This document shows, in pieces, positions 42,192 through 51,085 of a stretch of DNA of 53,914 bases (positions within the stretch are counted from its first letter, which is position 1; every line of letters starts with the position of its first letter). Made by a program: the position numbers and the translations under genes. Source of the DNA: Phyllobacterium chamaecytisi (GTDB taxonomy: Bacteria; Pseudomonadota; Alphaproteobacteria; Rhizobiales; Rhizobiaceae); assembly GCF_020164455.1 (NCBI RefSeq), contig NZ_JAIQWW010000030.1:1-53914 (forward strand), given 5' to 3'. The notes beneath the pieces are model-generated. The model did not search any database, was not told the DNA's origin, and was given only the letters and a program-made list of their open reading frames with translations.

Positions 42192-42304
42192 CACAACGGT
42201 ATTTAGGAGCCGTCATCGAAAACGCCTCGCCATCCTCTTGGACGGCGGGGCACCCCCAATCAAATCGTTGCTTCGAAGACAAAAGTTACGGTGAGGTCTC
42301 CCAG

Positions 42305-43030
42305 ATGAGCAGCAACACGAATACCTCGACGAGAAAGAAACGAGGTTCCAGTCGAAGGGCTGCAAAAAAGCAGTCCGAGGATCGGCGTTTTCTGCGCGAC
42401 AACGGCCTCTCCATAGCGCTCTTTGCCGCCTTCGGCTTGAGCATGGTCGGTATGATCGTTGCCGGATACCACTATCAGAATGAAGAGCTCGCGACACACG
42501 GTCTGCCCGCGATCTCGATCGGCAGCTATCTCATGGATGAGAGCTTTTTGTCGGCCCTGTTCGAGAACTGGGAAAGCGAATGGCTGCAGATGGCGATTTA
42601 TGTCGTCTTTACGGCATACCTTTTCCAGCGCGGATCGGCGGAATCCCGCGACCCTGACGAGGCGATCGGCAAAAAGGCCGACGACGAAAAGCCCGTCTAC
42701 CCAGCCGCGATGTCCCGTTCCAACCTGCTGCGCTGGCTTTACCGCTATTCGCTCGGTCTGACCCTGTTCGTATTGTTTGTGCTGTCGTTCGTCGGACATT
42801 TCCTCGCCAGCAACGCCGCCTCGAACGCCGATGCACTGGCACATGGAGACGAAACAAAATCGCTTCTTGAATACCTCGGCAGTTCGCAACTCTGGTTCGA
42901 ATCCTTTCAGAACTGGCAATCGGAGTTCTTCTCGACCGGAATGCTGGTGGTGCTGTCGATCTACCTTCGCTTCAAAGGTTCGCCGGAATCGAAAGGGCTT
43001 GACGCCGGTCATGACGAAACGGGGGCTTGA
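42305..43030 (+). CDS. DUF6766 family membrane protein
   Basis: 241 residues from MSSNTNTSTRKKRGSSRRAA (ATG 42305, GTGAGG upstream; the longer frame from 42146 overlaps the previous gene and is less likely). The DUF6766 pattern occurs twice: FLRDNGLSIALFAAFGLSMV, then SFLSALFENWESEWLQMAIY and FQRGSAESRDP, and again YSLGLTLFVLFVLSFVGHFL, then WFESFQNWQSEFFSTGMLVV and RFKGSPESKGLD. Four helices in two repeats. Unknown function, found in soil bacteria. Likely co-transcribed with 41301 from the EcfG-type promoter. A terminator follows. Confidence 0.85.
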   Translation: MSSNTNTSTRKKRGSSRRAAKKQSEDRRFLRDNGLSIALFAAFGLSMVGMIVAGYHYQNEELATHGLPAISIGSYLMDESFLSALFENWESEWLQMAIYVVFTAYLFQRGSAESRDPDEAIGKKADDEKPVYPAAMSRSNLLRWLYRYSLGLTLFVLFVLSFVGHFLASNAASNADALAHGDETKSLLEYLGSSQLWFESFQNWQSEFFSTGMLVVLSIYLRFKGSPESKGLDAGHDETGA

Positions 43031-43086
43031 AGCGGTGGAGGTCCCAGCCCCTATGGGTGCGCGTATTGGAAGGCATCGTGGTGGTC

Positions 43087-43116
43087 AAAAAAAGGGCCCG
43101 ATTGAGCGGGCCCTCT
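43087..43116. terminator. bidirectional intrinsic terminator
   Basis: AAAAAAA, GGGCCCG (43094-43100), 6-nt loop, CGGGCCC (43107-43113), then TCTTCTT. It sits between the converging DUF6766 and katE genes. Confidence 0.8.
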
Positions 43117-43118
43117 TC

Positions 43119-45227
43119 TTACTTCATTTTGACGTTGGGTTCGCGCGACCAAATACGCAAATTTCCGAGAACCTCGATAAATGCGGCGACATCTTTAGAG
43201 CCGGCAAGGAGGACGACGCCTTCGTCCAGCTCGTTCAAAATCCCGGCCTTTTCAAATAACGGCAGGGCAGCGGCGGTGTAACCAATGAACTTGCAGTGAG
43301 CAAAAGCATCAGCCACAAAATCCCGCGCCGTCGACTCCCTCAGCAGGTCAATCATGCCGCTTTCCGAGGGCAGGACGGCAACGGCGTCATAAAGCACAGA
43401 AGGACCACCATCGATCATCTGGTGACCTTCGATGAACGAGCCGTCTGACGCTTGAGCACCGCCAACTGTTGGGGTTATAATCTCGAACATCGCTTTCTCT
43501 GCGAGCAGGGCCTTTTGAAGGGCCTGGACAAGCTTGGCATCAAAGCCATCGGTCAACAAAATGCCGAGCTTCCTGCCCTCAAAGCGTTGCGGACCGTTCT
43601 TGATTATGCTGAGTGCGGGTGATGGAGCAAGGTCCTGCCTTGTGGGAACAGCGGCGTCAGCCGGCGACGGCAATTCTTTCAGCCCCAGTCCCCGAGCAAC
43701 TTTCCCCGCCAAGGTATCGTCAATGTTCAAAAGGTGGGAGACGACACGTTCGCGAATAACCGGCGTTTTGACTTTACTGAGCTCAAACGTCAGTGCTGCC
43801 GCGATGTGCTTTTGTTCCGGCAACGTCTGGGAGATGTAAAACTGGCGGGCCTGACTGTAATGATCTGCAAAGGATTCAGCCCGCAACCGAACTTTTTGAC
43901 CAGATTCAGCATCGGCGAATGCCCGGAAGCCCTTGTCCGGCGATTCCCTCGGCCCCTCGCCCCATGAATTGGGCTGGTAGTTCACCCGGCCGATAGGGTT
44001 GCGCATGGCCATATGTCCATCTTGCTGGAAATTGGCGAACGGGCATTTGGGGGCATTGATGGGGATATGGGTGAAATTGGGTCCTCCGAGGCGTTTCAGC
44101 TGCGTGTCGAGATACGAGAAGTTGCGGCCCTGAAGCAGTGGATCGTTTGAAAAGTCGATCCCCGGTGGTACGTTTTGGGTCATGAAGGCGACCTGTTCGG
44201 TCTCGGCGAAGAAGTTGTCGGGCATCCGGTCCAGGACAAGCCGTCCAACAGGGATCGGCGGCAGAATTTCTTCGGGGATGATCTTGGTCGCGTCCAGAAT
44301 GTCGAAATCGAAATTGTCGGCAAATTCTTGATCGAACAATTGGACCTGCAACTCCCATTCGGGAAATGCGCCTGATTTGATCGATTCCCACAGGTCGCGG
44401 CGATGGAAATCCGGATCAGCGCCATTGACCTTGACCGCTTCGTTCCACGCGACGGATTGGAGGCCGAGTTTCGGCTTCCAGTGGAATTTTACGAAAGTGG
44501 ATGCATCCTGAGCGTTGACGAAACGAAATGTGTGAACGCCGAAACCTTCCATGAAGCGGAACGAGCGCGGGATAGCCCGATCTGACATGACCCACATGAT
44601 CATGTGCATGCTTTCCGGGGTCAGGCTGATGAAGTCCCAGAAATTGTCATGTGCCGACTGGGCCTGCGGAAATGCCCGGTCGGGCTCCTGTTTGACAGCA
44701 TGGATTATGTCTGGAAACTTTATGGCGTCCTGAATGAAAAAAACCGGGATGTTGTTGCCGACGAGGTCCCAGTTCCCCTCCTGGGTGTAGAGCTTGACGG
44801 CAAATCCTCGCACGTCCCGTGCCAGATCGAACGACCCTTTGTTTCCGGCGACCGTGGAAAACCGCACGAATGCCGGCGTGCGCTGACCGGCTTTTTGGAA
44901 CAGATCGGCCCTGGTATAATTTGCAAGAGACTCATACGTCTCAAAGAATCCATGGGCTCCATAGCCGCGTGCATGCACCACCCGTTCCGGAATTCGTTCG
45001 TGGTCGAAGTGGAAGATTTTCTCGCGGAAATGGAAATCCTCAAGAACGGTGGGACCCCTTTCGCCGATTTTCAACGAATTTTGATCGTCGGCCACTGGTC
45101 CGCCCTGAGCGGTCGTCAATATGGGGGTGGTGCCTTCAGCAACCTGATGCAGTTCGCCGCCATTGCCGCGGCGCAATTTCTGGTCGTGTATTGTTGCATC
45201 AGCAGATTTTTCCGGTGTTTCAGACAT
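43119..45227 (-). CDS. katE: catalase HPII, large-subunit clade 2
   Basis: 702 residues, close to the large monofunctional catalases. Heme-site residues are visible: catalytic His in [12 protein letters not shown] (about 85), Asn in [13 protein letters not shown], and the proximal heme Tyr in [15 protein letters not shown]. Residues about 560-700 form the C-terminal flavodoxin/DJ-1-like domain specific to HPII ([20 protein letters not shown]). The cytoplasmic enzyme degrades H2O2 and is a classic general-stress protein. It starts 47 bp after the DUF892 gene, so the two form an operon driven by the EcfG-type promoter at 45800..45824. Confidence 0.97.
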   Translation of the reverse strand: MSETPEKSADATIHDQKLRRGNGGELHQVAEGTTPILTTAQGGPVADDQNSLKIGERGPTVLEDFHFREKIFHFDHERIPERVVHARGYGAHGFFETYESLANYTRADLFQKAGQRTPAFVRFSTVAGNKGSFDLARDVRGFAVKLYTQEGNWDLVGNNIPVFFIQDAIKFPDIIHAVKQEPDRAFPQAQSAHDNFWDFISLTPESMHMIMWVMSDRAIPRSFRFMEGFGVHTFRFVNAQDASTFVKFHWKPKLGLQSVAWNEAVKVNGADPDFHRRDLWESIKSGAFPEWELQVQLFDQEFADNFDFDILDATKIIPEEILPPIPVGRLVLDRMPDNFFAETEQVAFMTQNVPPGIDFSNDPLLQGRNFSYLDTQLKRLGGPNFTHIPINAPKCPFANFQQDGHMAMRNPIGRVNYQPNSWGEGPRESPDKGFRAFADAESGQKVRLRAESFADHYSQARQFYISQTLPEQKHIAAALTFELSKVKTPVIRERVVSHLLNIDDTLAGKVARGLGLKELPSPADAAVPTRQDLAPSPALSIIKNGPQRFEGRKLGILLTDGFDAKLVQALQKALLAEKAMFEIITPTVGGAQASDGSFIEGHQMIDGGPSVLYDAVAVLPSESGMIDLLRESTARDFVADAFAHCKFIGYTAAALPLFEKAGILNELDEGVVLLAGSKDVAAFIEVLGNLRIWSREPNVKMK

Positions 45228-45274
45228 GTCGTAAATCCTTTGAAGATGAGTGCAGGAAGCGGCAGAACGAGGGG

Positions 45275-45769
45275 CTATCTTTTCTTGGCTTTGCTGCTGT
45301 CCCCGGCATCGGAGATACTGTCGAGATCGGCATCGGTTTGCATTTCTTCCTGCAAGGTGGCATCGAGCAGGTCGACGGCATCGGTTAGCCCCAGCGACGT
45401 GGCCAGCTTCTTGAGCGCCCTGTATTTGACGATCTCGTAATGCTCGACCGCCTGGGCACCGGCGATCAAACCAAGGTCAAGTGCCGGACTATCCGCATAC
45501 TCCGCGATGATTTGCTCGCCCTCTTCGATGATGGCGTCTATGGCAGGGCACGTCTTGCCCTTTGCCGGTTTCCCCAAGGCATCGAACACTTGTTCCAGAC
45601 GTTGAATATGGGTCTTGGTCTGTTCGAGATGTTTTTCGAAAGCGGCCTTTAGACTTGCCGCCTTCGCCGCCGCCGCCATCTTTGGCAAAGCGGCAACGAT
45701 CTTGTTCTCGCCATAGTAAATGTCCTTCAAACCATCATAGAACAGGTCTTCAACTGTTTTGATCTGCAT
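45275..45769 (-). CDS. DUF892 / YciE-type ferritin-like protein, katE operon
   Basis: 164 residues from [23 protein letters not shown] 45769 follows AAGGAGCATCCCT. The four-helix ferritin-like bundle has [14 protein letters not shown] and [13 protein letters not shown] as metal-site helices, and the ending [12 protein letters not shown] is basic. About half of the positions match the DUF892 protein at 15053..15547. The same frame is open upstream into a DUF982-like sequence (see next entry), but the SD and the promoter 31 bp upstream indicate that translation starts here. Co-transcribed with katE, a combination consistent with peroxide and iron protection. Confidence 0.92.
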   Translation of the reverse strand: MQIKTVEDLFYDGLKDIYYGENKIVAALPKMAAAAKAASLKAAFEKHLEQTKTHIQRLEQVFDALGKPAKGKTCPAIDAIIEEGEQIIAEYADSPALDLGLIAGAQAVEHYEIVKYRALKKLATSLGLTDAVDLLDATLQEEMQTDADLDSISDAGDSSKAKKR

Positions 45770-45799
45770 AGGGATGCTCCTTGTCAAAAGTGCAACCTT

Positions 45800-45824
45800 A
45801 ACTTGCCGCCGCCGAAGATGTTCC
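45800..45824 (-). promoter_or_regulatory. EcfG-type promoter of the DUF892-katE operon
   Basis: Minus strand GGAAC-N17-GTT (GTTCC at 45820-45824, AAC at 45800-45802), 31 bp upstream of the ATG at 45769. Confidence 0.8.
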
Positions 45825-46201
45825 CTGTCGTCCTGTTTTAGCGTGATTTTCAGCTGATGAGCGCCCAATGACGAAGCTAACGCGACCGATTTCGCCCAAT
45901 CAGCACGCGGTCTGATGTCACTCATTGCCTCGTGAGCAGCGGCACAGAATGCGGCGCGCGAATGTTCGAGCATTGAAGGCAGTTCAAGTGACGCATAACA
46001 AATTGCCATCGCATCTTCGTACTCCGGCCCACCTTCATCGAGCCAGTGGTTGAGCATCCAGAACAAGGCTTCCAGAGGGCCCTCAATATTGCAGCCCTTT
46101 TCCGCTTTATCGACCAATGTCGTTCCGCTGTAGACCAAGCAGAGGCGGCGCAAAGTCGGTATGCGACTGCCCCTTAAGGGATCGACGACCAAGGCGGGCA
46201 C
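45825..46201 (-). CDS. DUF982-like sequence open into the downstream DUF892 gene
   Basis: From a GTG at 46201 the frame reads LVYSGTTLVDKAEKGCNIEG, then PLEALFWMLNHWLDEGGPEY and MLEHSRAAFCAAAHEAM, a DUF982 pattern, then continues without a stop through 30 unrelated residues into the DUF892 start. No good SD precedes the GTG. DUF982 proteins normally end after AAxEAGI. The stop has therefore been lost, and either a DUF982-DUF892 fusion of 308 residues is made or the DUF982 part is untranslated. The promoter at 45800..45824 lies inside this frame, favouring separate expression of DUF892. Confidence 0.5.
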
Positions 46202-46258
46202 ACGTCGCGCCGTTGTTCCAAAAACCTACTTCTTAATAACTCACGACTCGATGTCCTC

Positions 46259-46600
46259 CTACAGCGCCACCTTCATTTTCTGCACCTCAGCCAGATGTTG
46301 CTCCAGCGTCGGAAGCGTTTTGGCGGCAAAGGTCTTTAGCCCGCCTTTTTCGCCGTTTTTCGCGTAATCGGAGAACAAGGCAGCAGCTGTTTCGTGCGCC
46401 TTCAGCTGTTCCGCCCGGTACATTGCGTCAAAAGCTGATTTGTCCGCGGCCTTTAGCGCGTCCAATCTGGCTTGATGTTTTTGATCGAGTTTCTCCGGAA
46501 CCTTGACCTTGTCCGCTTTGGCAGCCGGCATCATTTCCTGGCCGGCCTTGGTATGGTCAGCGATCATATCCTCTGCGAACTTTTTCGTGGCTGATGCACG
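46259..46600 (-). pseudogene. DUF4142 protein lacking its N-terminus
   Basis: The frame contains ATKKFAEDMIADHTKAGQEM, then KLDQKHQARLDALKAADKSA and FDAMYRAEQLKAHETAAALF, the C-terminal two thirds of DUF4142 (a periplasmic four-helix ferritin-like fold). The signal peptide and first helix are missing: upstream of about 46600 the frame is unrelated and overlaps the end of DUF2243. No start codon of its own. It is therefore a truncated copy. Confidence 0.75.
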
Positions 46601-46632
46601 TCTGTTTTGACAAGGCTGACTTGCCCATGCCG

Positions 46633-47174
46633 TTAGGAATAAGGGGGCAGCTTCAATTGAGAAGCTCGTCCTCTTCGTAAAAGTGCCAATCCTGTAAGCA
46701 GCATGACGGCTCCCCAAATAAGGAAGCCAATATCCCAGTAAACCCAAAGTTCATGCCGTACGGTTTCGTTGACATGGTGAAGGCCGAGCAGATGATGGTC
46801 AACGAAACCCTCGATCAAATTGAACAAACCAAAGCCAATCAGCATGGTTGCCAAAAGTTGAGCTGCCGACCACCGAAAATGTCGTTTGCGCGCAGTATTC
46901 CACAAGACGATCAATCCTGAGACCGTGAACACATACGTTCCGGCGTGGAATACGCCGTCGAGCATTGTATTGAATTCCAGATTTTCAACGCTGTCGGCGG
47001 GATATCCCGCACTGGTTGCCATGTGGTGCCATTGCAATATCTGGTGCAGAACAATCCCGTCGAAAAAACCTCCAAGACCGAGGCCGAGGAGTACCCTCCC
47101 AACACTGGAAATGCTTTGGGCGCTTGTCCAGAGGCTTGGTTCTTTTCCTCAGCTTGGCTCATGCTTGTGTTCAT
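46633..47174 (-). pseudogene. DUF2243 membrane protein with a one-base frameshift
   Basis: The start is MNTSMSQAEEKNQASGQAPK (ATG 47174) followed by AFPVLG; the frame then shifts near 47102. In the next frame follows RVLLGLGLGGFFDGIVLHQI, then LQWHHMATSAGYP, TMLDGVFHAGTYVFTVSGLI and LIEGFVDHHLLGLHHVNETV to a stop at 46633. Together these make a full DUF2243 four-helix membrane protein. A deletion of one base in the run TTGGGAGGGT explains the break. An EcfG-type promoter 29 bp upstream is intact, so the loss is recent or a sequence error. Confidence 0.8.
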
Positions 47175-47202
47175 TTTGATCCAACCGCCTGGGTCCGTCA
47201 GT

Positions 47203-47227
47203 AACTATTCCGCAGCGCAGACGTTCC
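47203..47227 (-). promoter_or_regulatory. EcfG-type promoter of the DUF2243 gene
   Basis: Minus strand GGAAC-N17-GTT (GTTCC at 47223-47227, AAC at 47203-47205), 29 bp from the ATG at 47174. Confidence 0.75.
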
Positions 47228-47241
47228 CCAAGGCCTCAATG

Positions 47242-47517
47242 TCAAATGGTGCGAGCACGGTTGGAAGCGTCAGCCAATTTACTCTGGGGATGCATGCAAA
47301 GATGATTTCGCAAGCTGTTGCGCCATCGCCAGATTTTCCTGCGGAAGGTATTAGTCGCTCTTAACGGTTCTGCTGTGGCGTGGAAATCTTCCCAAGGATC
47401 CAGCCTTAATGCAGCTATGCGAGTTGGCGCGTTGTCCACCGTGAAGTAGTCAGGACCAATTGAGGGACCGAGCTCGTCCCACGCCAAGGGTATGCAATCT
47501 TCCAGGACCCGATCAGT
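47242..47517 (-). pseudogene. ligD: 3' fragment of ligD (NHEJ DNA ligase/polymerase)
   Basis: Minus frame reading PLAWDELGPSIGPDYFTVDN then APTRIAALRLDPWEDFHATA, the conserved end of the LigD polymerase domain. The preceding sequence is unrelated and the catalytic residues are absent, so only the tail remains. Confidence 0.6.
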
Positions 47518-47799
47518 CCTGGCGGATCCAGGCGACGGACCGCTTGCTACTATGCCTTCACAAGCCGAGAATTTAGAATGGTCTCGTCTCCTGAGCCCCG
47601 ACCGCCGCAAGCGGGATTTGGTGCGGCCGCTGCGAGGGGCGACCGTATGTGAGGTGGATAGGTCTGCTTGCAGACCGTGTCATGCAAAGGGTTCGGGCCA
47701 TGGATCCTGTTAACTTTCGCCAGATGGCAACTGGTGCTGATTATACTCTTGACTCAACTACTCTCCATGTGAGGAATGAGCTAGCCTTCCAAGAAAAGC

Positions 47800-49380
47800 T
47801 TATTTGCGCCTCCAAATCTCATCGCTCGCTTCTCCGTCCAAACGCTCGTCCGCCTGTGCGAAGGCCGCTTCATATAAGCTTTCGAGGGCATCGAGACGCT
47901 CATCTCCCAAGGATGCGAGTTCACGCATCCGCGCCCGCTTCGAGAATTTTCCCGACCCGCTCTGGAGGAAGCTGAATGCCAGTTCCTCGAGGCGGCCTTC
48001 GATATCCATCGAGCGTTTGACGGACGCCTTGAAAAGATCGTGTGCCTCCAGATAGCGGACTTCGCGCGGCAGGTCGTGCTCGATGGTCCGGATGATGCAA
48101 TGCGCTAGAAACTCGGTCTGGATCGTCGCGTCGAAGTAGCGGTAGAAGTCGGCCGTATCGTTGTCGATGGCCACGTTGCCATCCGGCGTAGGCCTCCACT
48201 TCACGAGAGGCAGGATGCGGGAGGAGTATGATTCGAGAGCGGACAGATAGGCATCGATCTCGTCATTCATCACGGACGAGACGGGGAAGATCATTCCTTT
48301 CGGGCTGAAACCGGACTGCGCCAAGACGTGATGGATCAGGTACCGATGCAGTCGCCCATTGCCGTCCGCGAACGGGTGGATGAACACGAAGCCGAATGAG
48401 AGCGTGGCCGCGGCCACGATGGGCGGCATGTGCGCAGAGTCGAGCGCGTCGTACGCGATCAGGCCCTCGACCAAGGACGGAACGTCGTCTGCACGTGCGC
48501 TGATGTGGCTTGGGATCGGCTCATGCGTCGATCGGTCATGGCGACCGATGAAGCCTTCCTCTTCCCTCAGGCCGAGTTTCACGGCACCGGCACCTTCGAG
48601 AACGATGCGCTGAAGTCGTTCCAGTTCCACCCTGCTGATCGGGTGTTTGCCCGCCTGCGAGACGGCCCGTCCCCATCGATGGAGCCGATCGTTGCTTGGC
48701 CTTTCTCCCTCGATCTCGAACGTCGATTTCGTGTCCTCCAGAAGAAGAAAAGCGGCTGCTCGGCGAAGGATGTCAGGCGATATTTGCGCGATGACTTCCG
48801 CCGCGCGATGCGACAGGTCAGCGGATGCAATGGCGTTCAGGCTATCGGTCTTACGGACGAGCGGACAGAATTCCCTGGTACCGGGAATGTTGTCCTTCAC
48901 CCTGAATCGGCGGGAGGTCGTTCCGGTACCTGCGAACTGGAGGTCGGAGTCAATCACCTCGACATAGCGACCTCCGGCGGAGTCCGGCGCGTCGAGGCGC
49001 TCGTCGAACAGCCATTCGTACAGGTGAGCGATCCGACGGGTGTACGCTCCGGATGGAGCATCGTTGAGAAGCTGCTGGATCGGCGCGGGACCTGTCGCCT
49101 GAAAAAGGCGTTTCAACACCAGAAGGTCGACCCCTTCGTATTTCAACGCGAACGTCAGGTGCCCGACCAGCGTTGCTTCCGGAGCGTGTCGCTGCGTGAA
49201 AATCCTCCACCCATCCTGCGTGTACTCACGGTGTCGGGAGGACGTGGCGGATCGTGTCCATGGGATGGTCACATCCAGACGGTATGCATCGATCAAGGCG
49301 ACGTATCCCGCAGGAGTCGCCTCCTCCGGCAACCAATCATCGAAGAGTGTTGTGCTAGGGCCAGAGAAGGTGGGTATCAT
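47800..49380 (-). CDS. Fic-domain protein (AMPylase-type), with inhibitory motif
   Basis: 526 residues. The Fic core contains HPFADGNGRLHRYLIHH (motif HPFxxGNGR, about residue 335), with catalytic His and phosphate-binding loop intact. About 110 residues earlier is TKSTFEIEGERPSNDR, fitting the inhibitory (S/T)xxxE(G/N) helix, so the enzyme is probably autoinhibited. The N-terminal 200 residues are helical and the C-terminal 150 may bind target or DNA (FSKRARMRELASLGDERLDA). Fic proteins transfer AMP or other nucleotide moieties to target proteins. It stands alone, with three GAAAAACGTT decamers in its upstream region. Confidence 0.93.
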   Translation of the reverse strand: MIPTFSGPSTTLFDDWLPEEATPAGYVALIDAYRLDVTIPWTRSATSSRHREYTQDGWRIFTQRHAPEATLVGHLTFALKYEGVDLLVLKRLFQATGPAPIQQLLNDAPSGAYTRRIAHLYEWLFDERLDAPDSAGGRYVEVIDSDLQFAGTGTTSRRFRVKDNIPGTREFCPLVRKTDSLNAIASADLSHRAAEVIAQISPDILRRAAAFLLLEDTKSTFEIEGERPSNDRLHRWGRAVSQAGKHPISRVELERLQRIVLEGAGAVKLGLREEEGFIGRHDRSTHEPIPSHISARADDVPSLVEGLIAYDALDSAHMPPIVAAATLSFGFVFIHPFADGNGRLHRYLIHHVLAQSGFSPKGMIFPVSSVMNDEIDAYLSALESYSSRILPLVKWRPTPDGNVAIDNDTADFYRYFDATIQTEFLAHCIIRTIEHDLPREVRYLEAHDLFKASVKRSMDIEGRLEELAFSFLQSGSGKFSKRARMRELASLGDERLDALESLYEAAFAQADERLDGEASDEIWRRK

Positions 49381-49530
49381 GAAAAACGTTCCCGCGCCAA
49401 GAAATTCGTACCTTTATAGCCTGATCCTATGAAAACTGTCCACAGATGAGCAAATTACAACGAATTCCGGGAAAAACGTTCCGGCATCCCACGAAATGTT
49501 CCTAATGTCATCCAATCGATGAAAAACGTT
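49381..49530 (-). promoter_or_regulatory. three GAAAAACGTT decamers upstream of the Fic gene
   Basis: Exact copies of GAAAAACGTT at 49381, 49471 and 49521; the first abuts the Fic start codon, and a variant (GAAATGTT) lies at 49493. The central AACGTT is palindromic. This is consistent with a repeated operator, possibly for autoregulation. Confidence 0.4.
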
Positions 49531-49769
49531 ACTTTTTAACTCCTAGAGCTAACTTCGTTGCAACCTCCCGCAAAGAACGCGCGAACATGTGGACGCCACT
49601 GCCTTTCGGTGTTTTGCAGTAGCAGACAAGCAAGAAGCGTGTCGGCATCGATGTGAAACGACAATGGCGTGTTAATGCACGCCAGATTGCCCTGTTCTCA
49701 CCTGCAGGGTTCATTGTGCAGCCCTTATCCCTAAAATCCGAACGCTTTCGAACGTTAACGTGGGCCGCT
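49531..49769. other. no convincing gene
   Basis: A minus-strand frame ends here with a protein-like stretch (MFARSLREVATKLALGVKK), but it has no SD and no family. Not called. Confidence 0.35.
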
Positions 49770-50160
49770 TCAGATGCTGAATCCTTCTGACAAATACGGC
49801 AGGGATCGGATCGCCTCGGGCACTGCTTCGTAGCGTTGCCCCGTCCGCCTGTAGAATTCGCGATACAATTCCAGCGCACGTACATACCGCTTGTATTCCG
49901 AAGCCTTGGCTTTCGCGTCGGCAGTCGCATTCCCTTGTACATTGAAGGGTCGCTTCCGATGCAATTGGATTAGGCATGTTCGTAAAACTTTGGTGGCGGT
50001 TGCTACCATAAAACTGCTTTCGACTTCATGCCACCTGCCAATATAGTTACCGCAAGTGGTACACAATATTGGACTGTCAGATGGAACTTTTGTCGGTAGG
50101 CGCAGATAAGTCGTGTGGCTTCGCAGCGCTCCAAACGTCCATTTAACTGCGTCGCCTCCA
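49770..50160 (-). pseudogene. decayed CxxC zinc-ribbon protein joined to another small frame
   Basis: Minus strand: YLRLPTKVPSDSPILCTTCG then NYIGRWHEVES aligns with IYLKIPDDV...IHCSSCGQFIG (19.6 kb copy) and CNLCSGYIGRWCEVE (17.2 kb gene). The first CxxC is lost through a frameshift around 50120; the neighbouring frame holds LERCEATRLIC. The same open frame runs on into ASEYKRYVRALELYREFYRR then AVPEAIRSLPYLSEGFSI, which looks like the end of a different small helical protein. Confidence 0.5.
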
Positions 50161-50466
50161 CGTTTAGAGTTTGAAGAATATCGGCTGTGAAAACCTGCGT
50201 GGCACTATGTCCTCTAGAAGCCACTTGCGTACCGGCGGTTGTCGCACAATTGACACCCCCGCCTATGTGGCAGAAGTTTGCTTGTCGTCAGTGCACTTTT
50301 GCCAGCTGGGGCTGGAGAGATGCGACGTGCTCCCGCCTTACAGTGAGCTGCGCTACGTATAAATTCTTCCACGATCAAAAATACACGTCTGAGGAATGCC
50401 ACATCTTGCCCTATGCTCACAATATGGCGGTGGCATCCTTCCTTCAAACACACTCTCGTTCAATCT

Positions 50467-50676
50467 ATGGAAACTTGGACCTGGGGGACAATCATCAAGT
50501 TTTTTAAGGAAGGCATGCGTGACCCGAAGCGACTTGCGATCGCAGCGACCGGTCAGCACCGCGTTCGAGACGCCAAGATGAGGCCCGCTTCCAAGAGTTC
50601 GCCAGTGTGGGATGAACAAAGATTCGAACCATATCGTCTCCCCAGCAACCGCCATCGGCGTTTAGCTATCGCTTAG
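50467..50676 (+). CDS. small hypothetical protein with MRDxKR motif
   Basis: 69 residues from METWTWGTIIKFFKEGMRDP; the ATG at 50467 lacks a clear SD. The segment TIIKFFKEGMRDPKRLAIAA is closely similar to TIMKLFDPGMRDAKRIAITA at 20.33 kb, showing selection on this stretch in two places. The tail (SSPVWDEQRFEPYRLPSNRH) is basic. The 3' end converges on the ferritin-like pseudogene. Unknown function; moderately likely a real small protein. Confidence 0.4.
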   Translation: METWTWGTIIKFFKEGMRDPKRLAIAATGQHRVRDAKMRPASKSSPVWDEQRFEPYRLPSNRHRRLAIA

Positions 50677-51059
50677 CCGTCTCTGCGTCTGTCGATTCCC
50701 TCTTCAGGAACGTTCGCGTGACTTCGCCAGCGTGATCTGCCAGCCATTGTGCCATGGCCTCTTCTTCTGTCAAAATCTCTTCGCAAATTTGGTGTGTCTG
50801 GTCGTCGCCGACAAAGTTGGCTGCCTCAGCAAGCCCCGGCATCCTTCATACCTGAGGTGGCAGTATTTCGACGCTCAAGACAACTTCGAATCATTTGCGC
50901 ATGCCGCTCGGTTTCGGCTATATGTTCATTAATGCGCTCGCGAAGTTCCGGATAGTTTTCCAGACGGCTTTGTTGACCCTTGAGCATAGTAAGCGCTTGC
51001 TCTTCCATAGCGTGCGCATCACGCAGCCAATCATTCAGCATTTTATCTGCAGCAGTCAT
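50673..51059 (-). pseudogene. ferritin-like protein with internal deletion
   Basis: The start MTAADKMLNDWLRDAHAMEE (ATG 51059 after GGAGGACATTCA), then LKGQQSRLENYPELRERINE and HIAETERHAQMIRSCLERR, matches the first half of a DUF892-like ferritin family. After GMKDAG a stop follows. The family's last helix reappears in another frame (FVGDDQTHQICEEILTEEEA, then MAQWLADHAGEVTRTFL) ending at 50673. The middle, roughly 50 residues with two metal-ligand helices, is gone. The EcfG-type promoter and SD are intact. Confidence 0.75.
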
Positions 51060-51085
51060 TGAATGTCCTCCATCCAAAATCCGCT

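Noticed and set aside
46199..46219. GGAAC on the minus strand just before the DUF982-like frame
   Set aside because: No GTT at 16-17 nt and it overlaps the proposed start, so it is not an EcfG promoter.
48430..49419. Plus-strand frame of 329 residues
   Set aside because: It is the antisense shadow of the Fic gene.
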